A stretch of 64,000 nt of DNA from Bradyrhizobium sp. Ce-3 (GCF_022835695.1 NZ_BQUV01000002.1:1-64000), one strand, 5' to 3'. Positions 31,747 through 40,414 are shown, numbered from the stretch's first letter. A program made the numbers and translations. Notes: generated from the sequence alone by a model not told the origin.

Positions 31747-32754
31747 ATGCAGGGATCGGAGGCCGATGCCCTTCGCACGCCGGTGTCCGCAGCCTACGCG
31801 CGGGCGCTGGTGCGAGCCTTTGGCAAGACGCGAGGCGAGCGCGACGAACTGCTGAAGGGCACGGCAATCCGGCAGGATGCGCTCGACCAGCCGGGCGAGC
31901 ACATGCCGGTGTCCGCGCTGGTGGCGCTGGCCGCCAACATCACGCGCCGGCATGGCGAGCTGTGGCCCTTGTCGGCTGCGGCGGTCTGGTCGACGTCGCT
32001 GCAGGGAGCGCTCGACGTCGCGACCCGCACGGCGCCGACCATCGCCGATGCGTTGACCACCGGCGCCCGCTACGGGTCGACCCGCGCACCGTTCGTTCGC
32101 AACCACCTGCGCCGGACCGCGCGCTCGATCCAGATTGAAATCTCGCCCGCGGTCACGATGGATCAAGCGCTGTGGCGCGCCGTGGCGCTGGCGGTCGGCC
32201 TCAACGTGCACGCGGTGTATGTGCAGTTGCTGGAGGATTCGATCGGCCAGGCGACGCTGCAGTTTCCCTGGCCGGCGCCGGCGGGCGTGGAGCTGCTGGC
32301 GTCGCATTTTTCCTGCGCCGTCGAATTCAACGCGGCCGCCTTCCTGTTCGAGGTGCCGAAGGAGCTGTGCGCGCGGCCGTCGCCGTTTGCCGATCCGGAG
32401 CTGCACGCCAAGGCGATCGAGGCGCTGGAGGCGATCGAGAAGCCGCGCTCGGACAACGCGGCGCTGGCGCGGACGGTCGAGAGCCTGATTGCGGCGCGCC
32501 TGCCGCAGCGGCTCGGCGAGGAGGAGGCCGCGCGCCTGGTCGGCACCTCGCGGCGAACGCTGGTGCGGCGGCTGGCGGAGGCGGACTGCGCCTTCCGGCC
32601 GCTGCTCGATGGCGTGCTGCGCGAACGCGCCCGGACAATGCTCGCGGCGGGCACCCGGTCGCGCGACGAAATGGCGGCGGCGCTGGGCTATACGGATGCG
32701 ACGAGCTTCAGCCGGGCGTGCCGCCGGTGGTTTGGCGAGAAGGGCGCGCGATAG
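31747..32754 (+). CDS. AraC-family regulator beside alkB (335 aa)
   Basis: The N-terminal part has the Arabinose_bd-type effector layout (helices and strands to about 225). The C-terminal AraC DNA-binding domain is at about 250-335: LAEADCAFRPLLDGVLRERARTML, SRDEMAAALGYTDATSFSRACRRWFG. Divergent regulators of this type control alkB in other bacteria; sensing of an alkane or a product is inference. ATG 31747 chosen by homology; the long upstream frame overlaps alkB in antisense. Confidence 0.9.
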   Translation: MQGSEADALRTPVSAAYARALVRAFGKTRGERDELLKGTAIRQDALDQPGEHMPVSALVALAANITRRHGELWPLSAAAVWSTSLQGALDVATRTAPTIADALTTGARYGSTRAPFVRNHLRRTARSIQIEISPAVTMDQALWRAVALAVGLNVHAVYVQLLEDSIGQATLQFPWPAPAGVELLASHFSCAVEFNAAAFLFEVPKELCARPSPFADPELHAKAIEALEAIEKPRSDNAALARTVESLIAARLPQRLGEEEAARLVGTSRRTLVRRLAEADCAFRPLLDGVLRERARTMLAAGTRSRDEMAAALGYTDATSFSRACRRWFGEKGAR

Positions 32755-32823
32755 CAGCAGCCTGCACCGGCGAATTGCTTCGCCGTGCTTCGACCATCCG
32801 GCGGGCCGCCGCGCTGGAGAGCG

Positions 32824-33954
32824 CTAACCGTTATTGCCGCCGTTTCTCTGGTCCTCCGGTCTTCGCGCCTGTGCCGAGCGAACCTCTTCGGCATGCGCCT
32901 GGGTCTTGTTGCTGATGCTCTTGCCGAGGACGTAGCCGGCGATGGCGGCGAGCAACGTTCCGATCTGCTCGCTCCCCAACAGATGCATCACGCCCAAGAT
33001 GGTCGCGGCAAAGATAATGACGACGATTGCCGTAAACTCCAGGACGAATTCCGGGCCGCGTCCGCGAAGCGCGGACAGATCGACGCTGATCGCCCGCTTT
33101 GCCTGTTCGCGGCCTTGCTCCCGAACACTCTCCAGATCTCCCTGATAGAGATTCCAGGCCTTTGAGCTCGCGCGCTGTACCCATCCCAGCACCTCATTCC
33201 GATAGGATTCCAGCAAGGCCTCGAACCTCTGTTCGTCTTGCCGGGCGGTTTCCGGAAACCCGTCGCCGGTGGGAGCTGCGGCGGCCACGTTCCTGCCTTG
33301 CGACGAGAGAAACGGCGGCGGCGTTTGCATCAGCCGCTTGACGTCGAGCAGCGCATAGGTGCGGTGGGGTCTTTGGCCTGCCAATGTCGTCAGCTCGGCA
33401 CCGGGCTCAGGCTTGGGATTCTGATCGATCCATTCCTGACCGCGTGCACTCGGCCGGTCGGTGAGTTCGTACCAGTACTCGGCCTGATCCCATTTCACCC
33501 GGAATGGCTGGCTGAGCCGGGCCGTCTCGATGTCCGTGATGACGTCCCGGAAGATGTTCGCGAAGTAGCCGGCTTCCTCGATCCGTCGCTGCCAAAGGAA
33601 GATGATGAAGAACAGCGTCGCCATCAGGCAAAGCAGAAAGAAGACGATCAGGAAGCGATGAACCTCCTCCGAGAGCCACCACTGGCTTGAAGGCCCGGCG
33701 TTCGGTACCGGCGTCGCTTTCTGGCCCGGTGTCGGGGCCGGCGATGGCGTCGATAGCGGTGACGCTGTTGCAGAGGGTGATGAGCTTGGCGTCGGCGTCG
33801 ATGGCAACGTCTGCTTGTCCGGCGCAGGCGATGCTTCCGCATGTGCCGTTCTGTCTCGTTTGTGTTGCGAGTGTGCCGCCGCTGTCGTCTCAAATTGCAA
33901 TGAGCTCAGCGAAGCAACGAGTGCAAGGAGAAGCGCAAGGCGGACGCAACGCAT
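32824..33954 (-). CDS. Membrane protein with Pro/Ser/Thr linker and C-terminal helix pair (376 aa)
   Basis: A cleavable leader (1-27) is followed by a Pro/Ser/Thr-rich segment (42-85), one TM helix (100-121), a soluble domain (125-300) with YWYELTDRPSARGQEW, and then two close helices (303-324, 328-344) and a charged tail. The final helix pair resembles holin- or pore-like hairpins but no family is recognised. The middle domain would lie in the cytoplasm. It is the last of three same-strand genes, the other two at 34046-34897 and 34901-35194. Confidence 0.75.
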   Translation of the reverse strand: MRCVRLALLLALVASLSSLQFETTAAAHSQHKRDRTAHAEASPAPDKQTLPSTPTPSSSPSATASPLSTPSPAPTPGQKATPVPNAGPSSQWWLSEEVHRFLIVFFLLCLMATLFFIIFLWQRRIEEAGYFANIFRDVITDIETARLSQPFRVKWDQAEYWYELTDRPSARGQEWIDQNPKPEPGAELTTLAGQRPHRTYALLDVKRLMQTPPPFLSSQGRNVAAAAPTGDGFPETARQDEQRFEALLESYRNEVLGWVQRASSKAWNLYQGDLESVREQGREQAKRAISVDLSALRGRGPEFVLEFTAIVVIIFAATILGVMHLLGSEQIGTLLAAIAGYVLGKSISNKTQAHAEEVRSAQARRPEDQRNGGNNG

Positions 33955-34045
33955 GGATCACTCCTGCCGTTCTCGGGTTCGTCCTTCTTCGGCGATAGCC
34001 GGACCTTCAAGGCGGCCCGGCGAAATACTCCGCGATCTCCCTCAG

Positions 34046-34897
34046 CTAGGGCGCCGGCCTGCGGCCGAGCGACGAACTGAGTTGATTGGTAACGTGCTGA
34101 CTGAGCGAGATGTCCGACGGCGTGAAGCCGTTGGCGCCGGTCGGTCCAAAGGTCAGGAGCAGCTCGTGGGTCCGCGTGCGGTTCAGATTCAGGATCGGCG
34201 TTCCGCCGCCCGACAGCGGGACAAGCTTGAATTGGGGGCTGATGCCGCCACTGGAGACGACCGCGAATTTGAGGTCGTAGCTGTAGACGTCAACCTTGTC
34301 CGGCTTCTTCGTACCCAACGGCGATGAGTGAAGATAATCGGCCGCTTCCACATTGTCCTTCAGGAACCGGGCGATACCGAGTTCGGAATTCAGGAACGGA
34401 GAGCTCCCCGGATCGATCGGCCAGCCCTCGCAAACTTCCTTGTTCTTGCCGGGGCCCGCGATGTTGCCGACCCTCCAATAGGTATAGGTCGCATCCGTGC
34501 GCGTTGCCGTCGACGATAGCTCGCCGGAAATACCGACGCCCCAGCTCTGTCCGATCGTAATGCCTGAATCCGTGCCGTTCGGAAGTGTGCGATTGTAGGT
34601 GAGGTTCGGCGTGAAGCTCGAACTCTCCGCGATCGTCAGCGTCAACTGCAGTTGAACGCCATAATCGTCCGGTATCGGCTTTCCGAGGCTGGTCCGAATC
34701 GTATTGACCTCGCGGATAGCAGCGATCGTCTCGCAGAAAATCTTGCGCTTGATGTCGAGCACCATCTTGGTGCCGACGTCCTGGGCCTCCCACGCCTCGG
34801 TAAGCCTGGGCGGAACGAGGCCGCAGCCGGCGAGGGAAAGAATCGATAGCAGAGCGGCCAGGCTCGCTTTGCCAAGCGGGTTGAGCAGGCGAGACAT
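34046..34897 (-). CDS. Lipoprotein of unknown function (283 aa)
   Basis: A lipobox LAGC puts the acylated Cys at residue 25, with no Asp at +2, so it would be sorted to the outer membrane. The mature part is rich in beta strands, with LQLTLTIAESSSFTPNLTYN near 108, SGISGELSSTATRTDATYTYW near 140 and GGGTPILNLNRTRTHELLLTFGP near the end; that looks like an outer-membrane-associated beta-sheet repeat. No family recognised. Three bases separate it from the upstream 97-residue gene. Confidence 0.8.
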   Translation of the reverse strand: MSRLLNPLGKASLAALLSILSLAGCGLVPPRLTEAWEAQDVGTKMVLDIKRKIFCETIAAIREVNTIRTSLGKPIPDDYGVQLQLTLTIAESSSFTPNLTYNRTLPNGTDSGITIGQSWGVGISGELSSTATRTDATYTYWRVGNIAGPGKNKEVCEGWPIDPGSSPFLNSELGIARFLKDNVEAADYLHSSPLGTKKPDKVDVYSYDLKFAVVSSGGISPQFKLVPLSGGGTPILNLNRTRTHELLLTFGPTGANGFTPSDISLSQHVTNQLSSSLGRRPAP

Positions 34898-34900
34898 GGC

Positions 34901-35194
34901 TCAGTCGGGCAGCTTTGGATCATCCGGCTGGAGCCGCTTCACCAAATCGCTTGCGTCCCCATGAGGTACCGACGTGATCGTCACATTGAAGCCGGGGCTG
35001 GTCTTCTTGACCTGCACATGGGCCTGGTCGCCGGCCGATTCAGCGAGGTTGGGAAGCAAATCGCCCGACACACCGTTCAGCACAAAGGTGAAGCTGTCGC
35101 CGGTGTTGACGATCCGGATGGAATTGGGACGCGGAAGGCACACGTTGCCCCAAAGAATTTCGCCGGCATGGCAAGGAGGCGGATGGGGAGGCAT
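34901..35194 (-). CDS. Small protein, first gene of the envelope operon (97 aa)
   Basis: The N-terminus is Pro/His/Cys-rich (MPPHPPPCHAGEILWGNVC), then a beta-rich domain (SFTFVLNGVSG, VKKTSPGFNVTITSV) and a charged tail. No leader is evident, so where it acts is unclear. GGAGATA lies before the ATG. The gene is joined to the lipoprotein gene (three bases apart). No homologue is recognised. Confidence 0.65.
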   Translation of the reverse strand: MPPHPPPCHAGEILWGNVCLPRPNSIRIVNTGDSFTFVLNGVSGDLLPNLAESAGDQAHVQVKKTSPGFNVTITSVPHGDASDLVKRLQPDDPKLPD

Positions 35195-35770
35195 GACTAT
35201 CTCCTATTCACTATCTCCTAGTTCGCAATGACGCCATCACAACACGAAATTCGTGTCTTCTGCAAGCAACAGTAGAGTGAGCGCGGGCAGATTCTTTGTT
35301 TCGCGCGGCCGCCATCTGCATGCCTGACAAGCGAAGCGAGATCGGCGTGCGGCACATCGAGATGCTGGCCGCAGCGTTCGGCAGCGAAGGGACGAGCGGC
35401 GTCGGAATTGCCCGATGACGCCGAAGCGCTCGGCATCCGCCTCGCGGAGATCGGTCCGGAGTTCCGCGACCTTGGCAACTACATCGATCTCGGCCGGATA
35501 TTCCGTTACCGCATCTAACTCGATCCGCTCGAGCGGTTGCCCCAGGCGACCATGCTGCAGTTGAACGGTCGAGCGGACGCCCATGGCCGCCATTGGCGCT
35601 TGTCACGTCCAAGTCAGAGAGCCAAACCATCGCCGCCGGCCCGGCGCGCGATCCATGCACGGGCGCGGTTCATCTACAGCGAGCAGGCGCTCTCGACATC
35701 GTATTCGACGTTGACGCAGGCGCCGGTTGCGTCGCCATGGGCCTATGCGGCGATCTGAGCTGGGGCGCGG
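35195..35770. other. 576-base stretch with degenerate coding signal
   Basis: No complete gene is supported. One plus frame ending at TAA 35517 reads convincingly over its last 37 codons (ELPDDAEALGIRLAEIG, then PEFRDLGNYID and RIFRYRI) with no start. Further on, frames near 35560-35758 also look protein-like but have no ribosome site. On the minus strand the competing frames are arginine-rich shadows. The stretch is best read as decayed remains of one or two genes. Confidence 0.5.
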
Positions 35771-36220
35771 CTAGGGGCCGTCGAGATCCTGCTGTCTGAC
35801 CAGGTCCGTCATCAGGACGAGCAATTCGCGGCCCATTCGATCGCCGTCGATCTCGGAGGGATCGGCGAGCAGGCCTTCAATCTTCCGGCTCCAGTCCGGG
35901 CCGGCAGAGACGCCGGCATAGGCCATCGACCAATCGGGGAAACGCCGCGCTGGCGCGGGCCTGAAGGTCAGCAGGGTGACGTCCCGATGCCGCGGATCGC
36001 ATTCGATCGCGCTGAAGATGTCCTCGACCGCGGCCGGCTCACCTTCGAGGGTCTGGCAAAAATAGCCCTCGCTGAACAGCAGGGCGCCGGTCACGCCGAG
36101 CCTGGCATTCTTCGATCGCGACTGCGCCAGGATGCTGCGGATGATCTCGCGCGCAGAACCGTCACGTACATTGCTGTTGCTGCGACTGACATAGATCAGG
36201 GCATGCACGGACTGCGACAT
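35771..36220 (-). CDS. Short BLUF blue-light photoreceptor (149 aa)
   Basis: BLUF domains bind FAD and sense blue light. Every diagnostic residue is present with the right spacing: Tyr10 (ALIYVS), Asn38, Gln56 (FCQTLEG), Trp97 and Met99 (DWSMAY); Asn-to-Gln is 18 and Gln-to-Trp is 41, as in AppA. A four-residue insert follows Tyr10. There is no attached output domain, so it must act through a partner protein, as in short BLUF proteins such as PixD or BlrB. No partner is adjacent. Confidence 0.95.
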   Translation of the reverse strand: MSQSVHALIYVSRSNSNVRDGSAREIIRSILAQSRSKNARLGVTGALLFSEGYFCQTLEGEPAAVEDIFSAIECDPRHRDVTLLTFRPAPARRFPDWSMAYAGVSAGPDWSRKIEGLLADPSEIDGDRMGRELLVLMTDLVRQQDLDGP

Positions 36221-36537
36221 CTTCTGCGTTGCCTCGGGGCGTTAACGGGAGAGGAGCTGCCCGACAGGGCACACAGCACAAATGAAAAGGGGCCGCGTCG
36301 CGCCAACGGCCCCACCGGGAAAATCTGCAAAAGGTGGTCTTGATCGAAATCAGCCCCGGTATCCGGGGTTGTTAGCGCGGTTCCCGACTAAAGCGGAATC
36401 CGGGGAAACACGGTGGCCCGACACCATGCTGGTTTCGGCCGTCGGTGCAGCAACGGCCTGCATCGTCTCGCGTCGCGTGCTTGCTCGACGTCGCTCAATC
36501 CTGCGGTGTCGGCGGCGAGGGGCTCCTGCCCATCCCG
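36221..36537. other. 317-base gap upstream of the BLUF gene
   Basis: It holds a terminator for minus-strand RNA (36285-36313) and the BLUF promoter region. No open frame with a ribosome site was found. Confidence 0.5.
36285..36313 (-). terminator. Minus-strand rho-independent terminator
   Basis: On the minus strand: GGGGCCG-loop-CGGCCCC followed by TTTT. It would end a transcript carrying the 28-residue micro-protein gene, and possibly the tRNA. Confidence 0.75.
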
Positions 36538-36624
36538 TCAATGCGTATGCAGGGCGTCGTATGCGTGGGCAAAAAACACAGCCGCGCTAAGGAGCAGCAG
36601 CGCGATGATCATCACTTCCATCAT
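36538..36624 (-). CDS. 28-residue hydrophobic micro-protein
   Basis: The start ATG at 36624 is preceded by AAGGGGAAG at ideal distance. The product, MMEVMIIALLLLSAAVFFAH and a short AYDALHTH tail, is one membrane helix with a His-containing end. Codon use is normal and a terminator lies 225 bases downstream. The combination of ribosome site, helix and stop argues for a true gene below the usual size cut-off. Function unknown. Confidence 0.65.
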   Translation of the reverse strand: MMEVMIIALLLLSAAVFFAHAYDALHTH

Positions 36625-36790
36625 GACACTTCCCCTTATTTTGTTTGGGGAGAGGCTACCGGCCAAATGTTTCGGCACGGTTTCGCGCGCTGATGAAAAT
36701 GGTTTCGCGGCTGCCCTGAGGGAAGGTGTCGATTTGGCAAGTCCCTAAGGCCGGCACAGGGGCGCAAGGGCCACGGAGACGTCTAAACGC

Positions 36791-36867
36791 TGGCGCGCTC
36801 GGAGAGATTCGAACTCCCGACCCTCGGAATCGAAATCCGATGCTCTATCCAGCTGAGCTACGAGCGC
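36791..36867 (-). tRNA. tRNA-Arg(UCG)
   Basis: The reverse complement folds as a full cloverleaf: acceptor GCGCTCG/CGAGCGC, D-arm GCTC-AGCTGGATA-GAGC, anticodon stem TCGGA/TCCGA with loop TTTCGAT (anticodon TCG), and T-arm GGGAG-TTCGAAT-CTCTC. CCA is encoded (bases 36791-36793). It reads CGA. A possible -10 box (GATAAT on the minus strand, about 36879-36884) lies just upstream. No partial copy suggests an integrated element. Confidence 0.95.
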
Positions 36868-36952
36868 GTTGCGGGTCGATTATCAGACTTGGGCTGTCGG
36901 GGCCAGCCGGGACGCCGCGTCGCCCGCGGGGCCGGCCGGTCCGCCGCGCCGC

Positions 36953-37228
36953 TCAGAAGCAGGGATGCCGGCGGCGGTCCTGGCCGATATAGGCGGCCGA
37001 GCTCTGGTAGCACTTGTTGGTCGAGGGGCCGTCGTAAAAGGCGAAGGTGCCGGCGGCCGGGCCCGGGCCGTAATTGTGCAGATAGCTGATCTGGTAGGGC
37101 AGGCCCCAATGAGCGTGCCGGTGGTGGTGATGCCGGTGGTGCGGAGTGGCGGCCAGGTCCGCGGCAGCGGCCGGGACGGTCAGGGAAACGGTTACGATGA
37201 GGGCGGCGAAAAACTTGGTCTTGGTCAT
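36953..37228 (-). CDS. Exported His-rich small protein (91 aa)
   Basis: ATG 37228 gives a Sec leader (FFAALIVTVSLTVPAAAAD), followed by HHRHHHHRHAHWG at about 30-42 and a Tyr/Gly-rich part with one CYQSS and a C-terminal CF. The His cluster suggests metal binding in the periplasm. A stronger upstream ATG at 37297 would add 23 residues that hide the leader. It differs from the 857-1189 peptide but has a related His-cluster design. Confidence 0.75.
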   Translation of the reverse strand: MTKTKFFAALIVTVSLTVPAAAADLAATPHHRHHHHRHAHWGLPYQISYLHNYGPGPAAGTFAFYDGPSTNKCYQSSAAYIGQDRRRHPCF

Positions 37229-37451
37229 TGGCGGCCTCCGGGCATTCACGCTGGAATCGGCTTCCTGAGCCGGTCCAGAATCCGTCTGGGGGTCCATTTA
37301 ACCCGGAATCCGGGCAAAAGCTGCGGGAAATCCGTCACAGCGCGCCAAATTTTGCCTTTTTGGGGATGCTTAACGGATTGCCAACACAGTCCGGCCAGAG
37401 TCTTGCGGTCAGGTCCGGCCGGGCCGCCTTTCCCTTGGTTTTGAACATTTC

Positions 37452-37898
37452 ATGCGCATCACGCTCCTTGCCGCCTTGCTGCTCCCGGTTCTGGCTGCGA
37501 CGCCGGCGCGAGCCGTGCTGCATATCACGCGCGACCATGGCGGCTATGTCGAGGAGTACAAGACCAAGTACAAGCAGATCCGCGACCGCCGCGAGCGCGT
37601 CGTGATCGACGGCATCTGCAACTCGGCCTGCACGCTGGTGTTCGGCATCGTGCCGCTGAACAAGATCTGCGTGACGCCGAAGGCCAGCATCGGCTTCCAC
37701 CAGGCCTATTACGACAAGGCCTTCACCTTCGGCATCAAGGTCACCAGCCTCGAGGGCACCTCCGATCTGATGTCCTATTACCCCGATACGGTGAAGGACT
37801 GGATCCGCCGCAATGGCGGGCTGACCACCGAGATGAAGAAGATCAAGAACGGGATCGATCTCTGGAAGATCGTCGATCCCTGCCCGGAGGAGTGGTAG
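37452..37898 (+). CDS. Exported ClpP-like protein with Ser/His dyad (148 aa)
   Basis: A Sec leader covers residues 1-21. The mature part resembles the ClpP/crotonase-like fold of COG3904-type periplasmic proteins: GICNSACTLVFG places Ser58 between two Cys, and ASIGFHQAYYD places His83 25 residues later, the same separation as Ser and His in ClpP. The Cys pair in CNSAC may be disulfide-bonded around the nucleophile. Peptidase activity is plausible but not shown. Confidence 0.75.
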   Translation: MRITLLAALLLPVLAATPARAVLHITRDHGGYVEEYKTKYKQIRDRRERVVIDGICNSACTLVFGIVPLNKICVTPKASIGFHQAYYDKAFTFGIKVTSLEGTSDLMSYYPDTVKDWIRRNGGLTTEMKKIKNGIDLWKIVDPCPEEW

Positions 37899-37930
37899 GC
37901 GCACCATTCCGCCGCCTGCGGTCTTGCACC

Positions 37931-40195
37931 TCAGGTTTTGGGCCTGACCTCGCCATCCGACACCAGCAGCACTGACGCCTTCGACTTGTCGAGCACGGCG
38001 GCCGCGACGCTGCCGAAATTCAGCCTGTCGCCCTGGATGCGGTCGACGCCGATCACGACCAGATCGGCCCGGCTTGCCGCGATCTCCTGCAGGATCGCCA
38101 CCTCGGGTGCGGTGTTGGCGCGCAGCCGCGTCGCGACATTGATGTCGTAGCGCGCAGCGGTCGCCGCGATGTCCTTCAGGATCGCTTCCTCCGGCGCCAG
38201 CGACATGCTCGGGCTGGTGCGGCGGGCGCCCTTGTCGCGGGTGGTCGAGACATAGACCACCTGCAGCGGCTCGCTCGCGAGCCGCGCCAGCGCGATCGCA
38301 ATCTCGGCGCCGCGTCGCGAGACGTTGCTGCCCGACACCGGCACCAGGATCTTGCGCGCATTCGCGGTCGGTTCGCTCCGGTGCACGCCCTTGGCGGCGG
38401 TGATCGCCAGCGGGCCGTCGAAGCCGGAGGTCAACTCGTCGATCCGCCGGTCGAAGCCGCCGTCGCGGCCTGCGACCTCGTCCATGCCGACCACGAGCAG
38501 GTCAAAGCCCTTCTTGGCCTCCTCGGCGATCGCCTCCGCCGCCGTCTTCTCGCTGATACGGCTGACGACGTCGACATTGCCGCCGCCGTCGGCATCGGCC
38601 TCGGCGCTGGCCTTGGCCGCGTTGGCGACCGCGGCCTCGGGGCTTTCCTCGTCGGCGCGGTGCTTCTCCTGCGGCCGGGCGTTCGCGCCGACATGCAGCA
38701 GCGTGATCGGCAGGCCGCGCCCGCCGGCGAGCAGCCCGGCGAGATGCGCGGCGAACGTCGCGTTGCTGCTCTCGTCGACCGCGAGCAGCAGCCGCTCGAG
38801 ATTGGCGACGAAGCCGCGCTGCTCATATTCCTCACGCTCCAGCCGCTCCTTCTCATCCTTGCCGAGCGGCAGCCGCGCCAGTGCGCCGCGCAGCATCGGC
38901 GGCATCGCCATCGTGGTCAGGATCGCCATCGTCACGATCATCGAGAACATGGTCTGGCTCAGCACGCCCATCGACAGGCCGATGGTCGCGATGATCACCT
39001 CGGTCGAGCCGCGCGCATTCATGCCGCTCGCCAGCGCGTAGGATTGCTGCCGGGTCAGCCCGCCGAGCGCGCCGCCGACAAAGGCGCCGCCGAACTTGCC
39101 GATGCTCGCGATCAGGATCAGCGCGGCGGTGAGCCCCAGCACCGCCGGGTCCTTCAGCACGGTGAGGTCGGCGCTGAGACCGGCGAGTCCGAAGAACACC
39201 GGCATGAACAGGCTGGAGATCAAGCCGCGCAGCCGCTCGTCGATCTGCCGGGTCAGGATCGGGGATTCCCCGACCAGCACGCCGGCGATGAAGGCGCCGA
39301 GCACGGTATGCACGCCGATCAGATGCGTGATCATCGCCATCCCGCTCATCAGCAGCAGGATCACGGTGATGACCGCCGCCGAAGACACCAGATTGTCGTT
39401 GGCCCAGCGGATCAGGCGGAACACCAGCCGGCGGCCGATCGTGAAGCTGATGGCGAGAAAGGCGAGGGTGCCGAACAGCGCCTGGGCGATCGACAGCAGG
39501 TCGAGGCTGCCGCGCGAGGCAAGGCTGAAGATGACGGCGATGATGATCCAGCCGATGGTGTCGTCGATGATCGCGGAGGCGACGATGATCTGGCCGACAT
39601 TGCGGCGCATGAAGTTCATCTCGCGCACCACGACGGCGACGATCTTCACCGAGGAGATCGACAGCGCGGTGCCGAGGAACAGCGAGGCGATCAGCCGCTG
39701 CTCGGGGTGCGGCAACAGGCTCTGGGGCAGGAATTCGCCGAGCACGAAGCCGCAGACGAACGGCACCGCGATGCCCGCGACCGAGATCGTGGCCGCCGCG
39801 CGGCCGACCTTGCGCACCAGCTTGAGGTCGGTCTCCATCCCGGTCAGCAGGAGCAGCAGCAGGATGCCGAACTGCGCGATGCCGTCGAGCAGCGCCTTCT
39901 GCTCGCCGGACGGCGGAAAGACGACGTCATGCGCCGACGGCCACAGCCAGCCGAACAGCGACGGGCCGAGCAGCAGGCCGCCGAGCAGCTCGCCGATCAC
40001 CGAGGGCTGGCCGATCCGCTGCATCAGCTCGCCGAGGCCGCGGCCGACCGCGATCAGGAGCGCGATCTGGGCGAGCAGGATGAACTCGGAAGGTTTGCTC
40101 GCTTTGTCGCCCTCGGCGTCGGCTGCCGTGACGGTCGCAAACAGGATGATGACCGCCCAGATCGTCGGTTGAAGCCGCCGCCTGCGGATCAGCAT
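37931..40195 (-). CDS. CPA2 cation:proton antiporter fused to USP domain (754 aa)
   Basis: About twelve membrane helices (30-440) carry the CPA2 motifs, including IGELLGGLLLGPS near 90 and ASAIIDDTIGWII near 215, whose Asp pair carries ions. The C-terminal 300 residues are cytoplasmic with a universal-stress-protein domain (ILVPVSGSNVSRRGAEIAIAL near 610, ending VVIGVDR and SVLLVSD). ATG 40195; upstream in-frame ATG at 40276 lacks a ribosome site. It probably exports Na+/K+ for H+, with nucleotide sensing by the USP part. Confidence 0.9.
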   Translation of the reverse strand: MLIRRRRLQPTIWAVIILFATVTAADAEGDKASKPSEFILLAQIALLIAVGRGLGELMQRIGQPSVIGELLGGLLLGPSLFGWLWPSAHDVVFPPSGEQKALLDGIAQFGILLLLLLTGMETDLKLVRKVGRAAATISVAGIAVPFVCGFVLGEFLPQSLLPHPEQRLIASLFLGTALSISSVKIVAVVVREMNFMRRNVGQIIVASAIIDDTIGWIIIAVIFSLASRGSLDLLSIAQALFGTLAFLAISFTIGRRLVFRLIRWANDNLVSSAAVITVILLLMSGMAMITHLIGVHTVLGAFIAGVLVGESPILTRQIDERLRGLISSLFMPVFFGLAGLSADLTVLKDPAVLGLTAALILIASIGKFGGAFVGGALGGLTRQQSYALASGMNARGSTEVIIATIGLSMGVLSQTMFSMIVTMAILTTMAMPPMLRGALARLPLGKDEKERLEREEYEQRGFVANLERLLLAVDESSNATFAAHLAGLLAGGRGLPITLLHVGANARPQEKHRADEESPEAAVANAAKASAEADADGGGNVDVVSRISEKTAAEAIAEEAKKGFDLLVVGMDEVAGRDGGFDRRIDELTSGFDGPLAITAAKGVHRSEPTANARKILVPVSGSNVSRRGAEIAIALARLASEPLQVVYVSTTRDKGARRTSPSMSLAPEEAILKDIAATAARYDINVATRLRANTAPEVAILQEIAASRADLVVIGVDRIQGDRLNFGSVAAAVLDKSKASVLLVSDGEVRPKT

Positions 40196-40291
40196 CGCGT
40201 CTCCGATTCCAGATTCCAGCGCGGCTCGGCTCGCTTGCCGCACGCGGTCAACGCCCGGGTTCCGAAAGCGATCCACGGCGGTCGGATTTTG

Positions 40292-40316
40292 GAACCGAGG
40301 CCCGCGTCGTTCGTTT
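40292..40316 (+). promoter_or_regulatory. EcfG-type general stress promoter
   Basis: GGAAC (40292-40296), 16 bases, CGTT (40313-40316). A transcript starting near 40323 would carry the 40-residue protein gene at 40415. Confidence 0.75.
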
Positions 40317-40414
40317 CGCTCATGATGCGTTCATCCTCATGATGCGATTGTCTCCATGAGCGAGGCCGGCCGCGGGAGCGGCTCCGTCTCGGCTCGCACG
40401 CACAGGAGGCTGCG

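Noticed and set aside
35211-35660. 149-codon minus-strand frame
   Set aside because: Arginine- and serine-rich with no fold signature and no ribosome site; competing frames on both strands show decay instead.
36791-36867. tRNA-Arg as an integration site
   Set aside because: No duplicated 3' end of the tRNA, integrase or shift in composition was found on either side.
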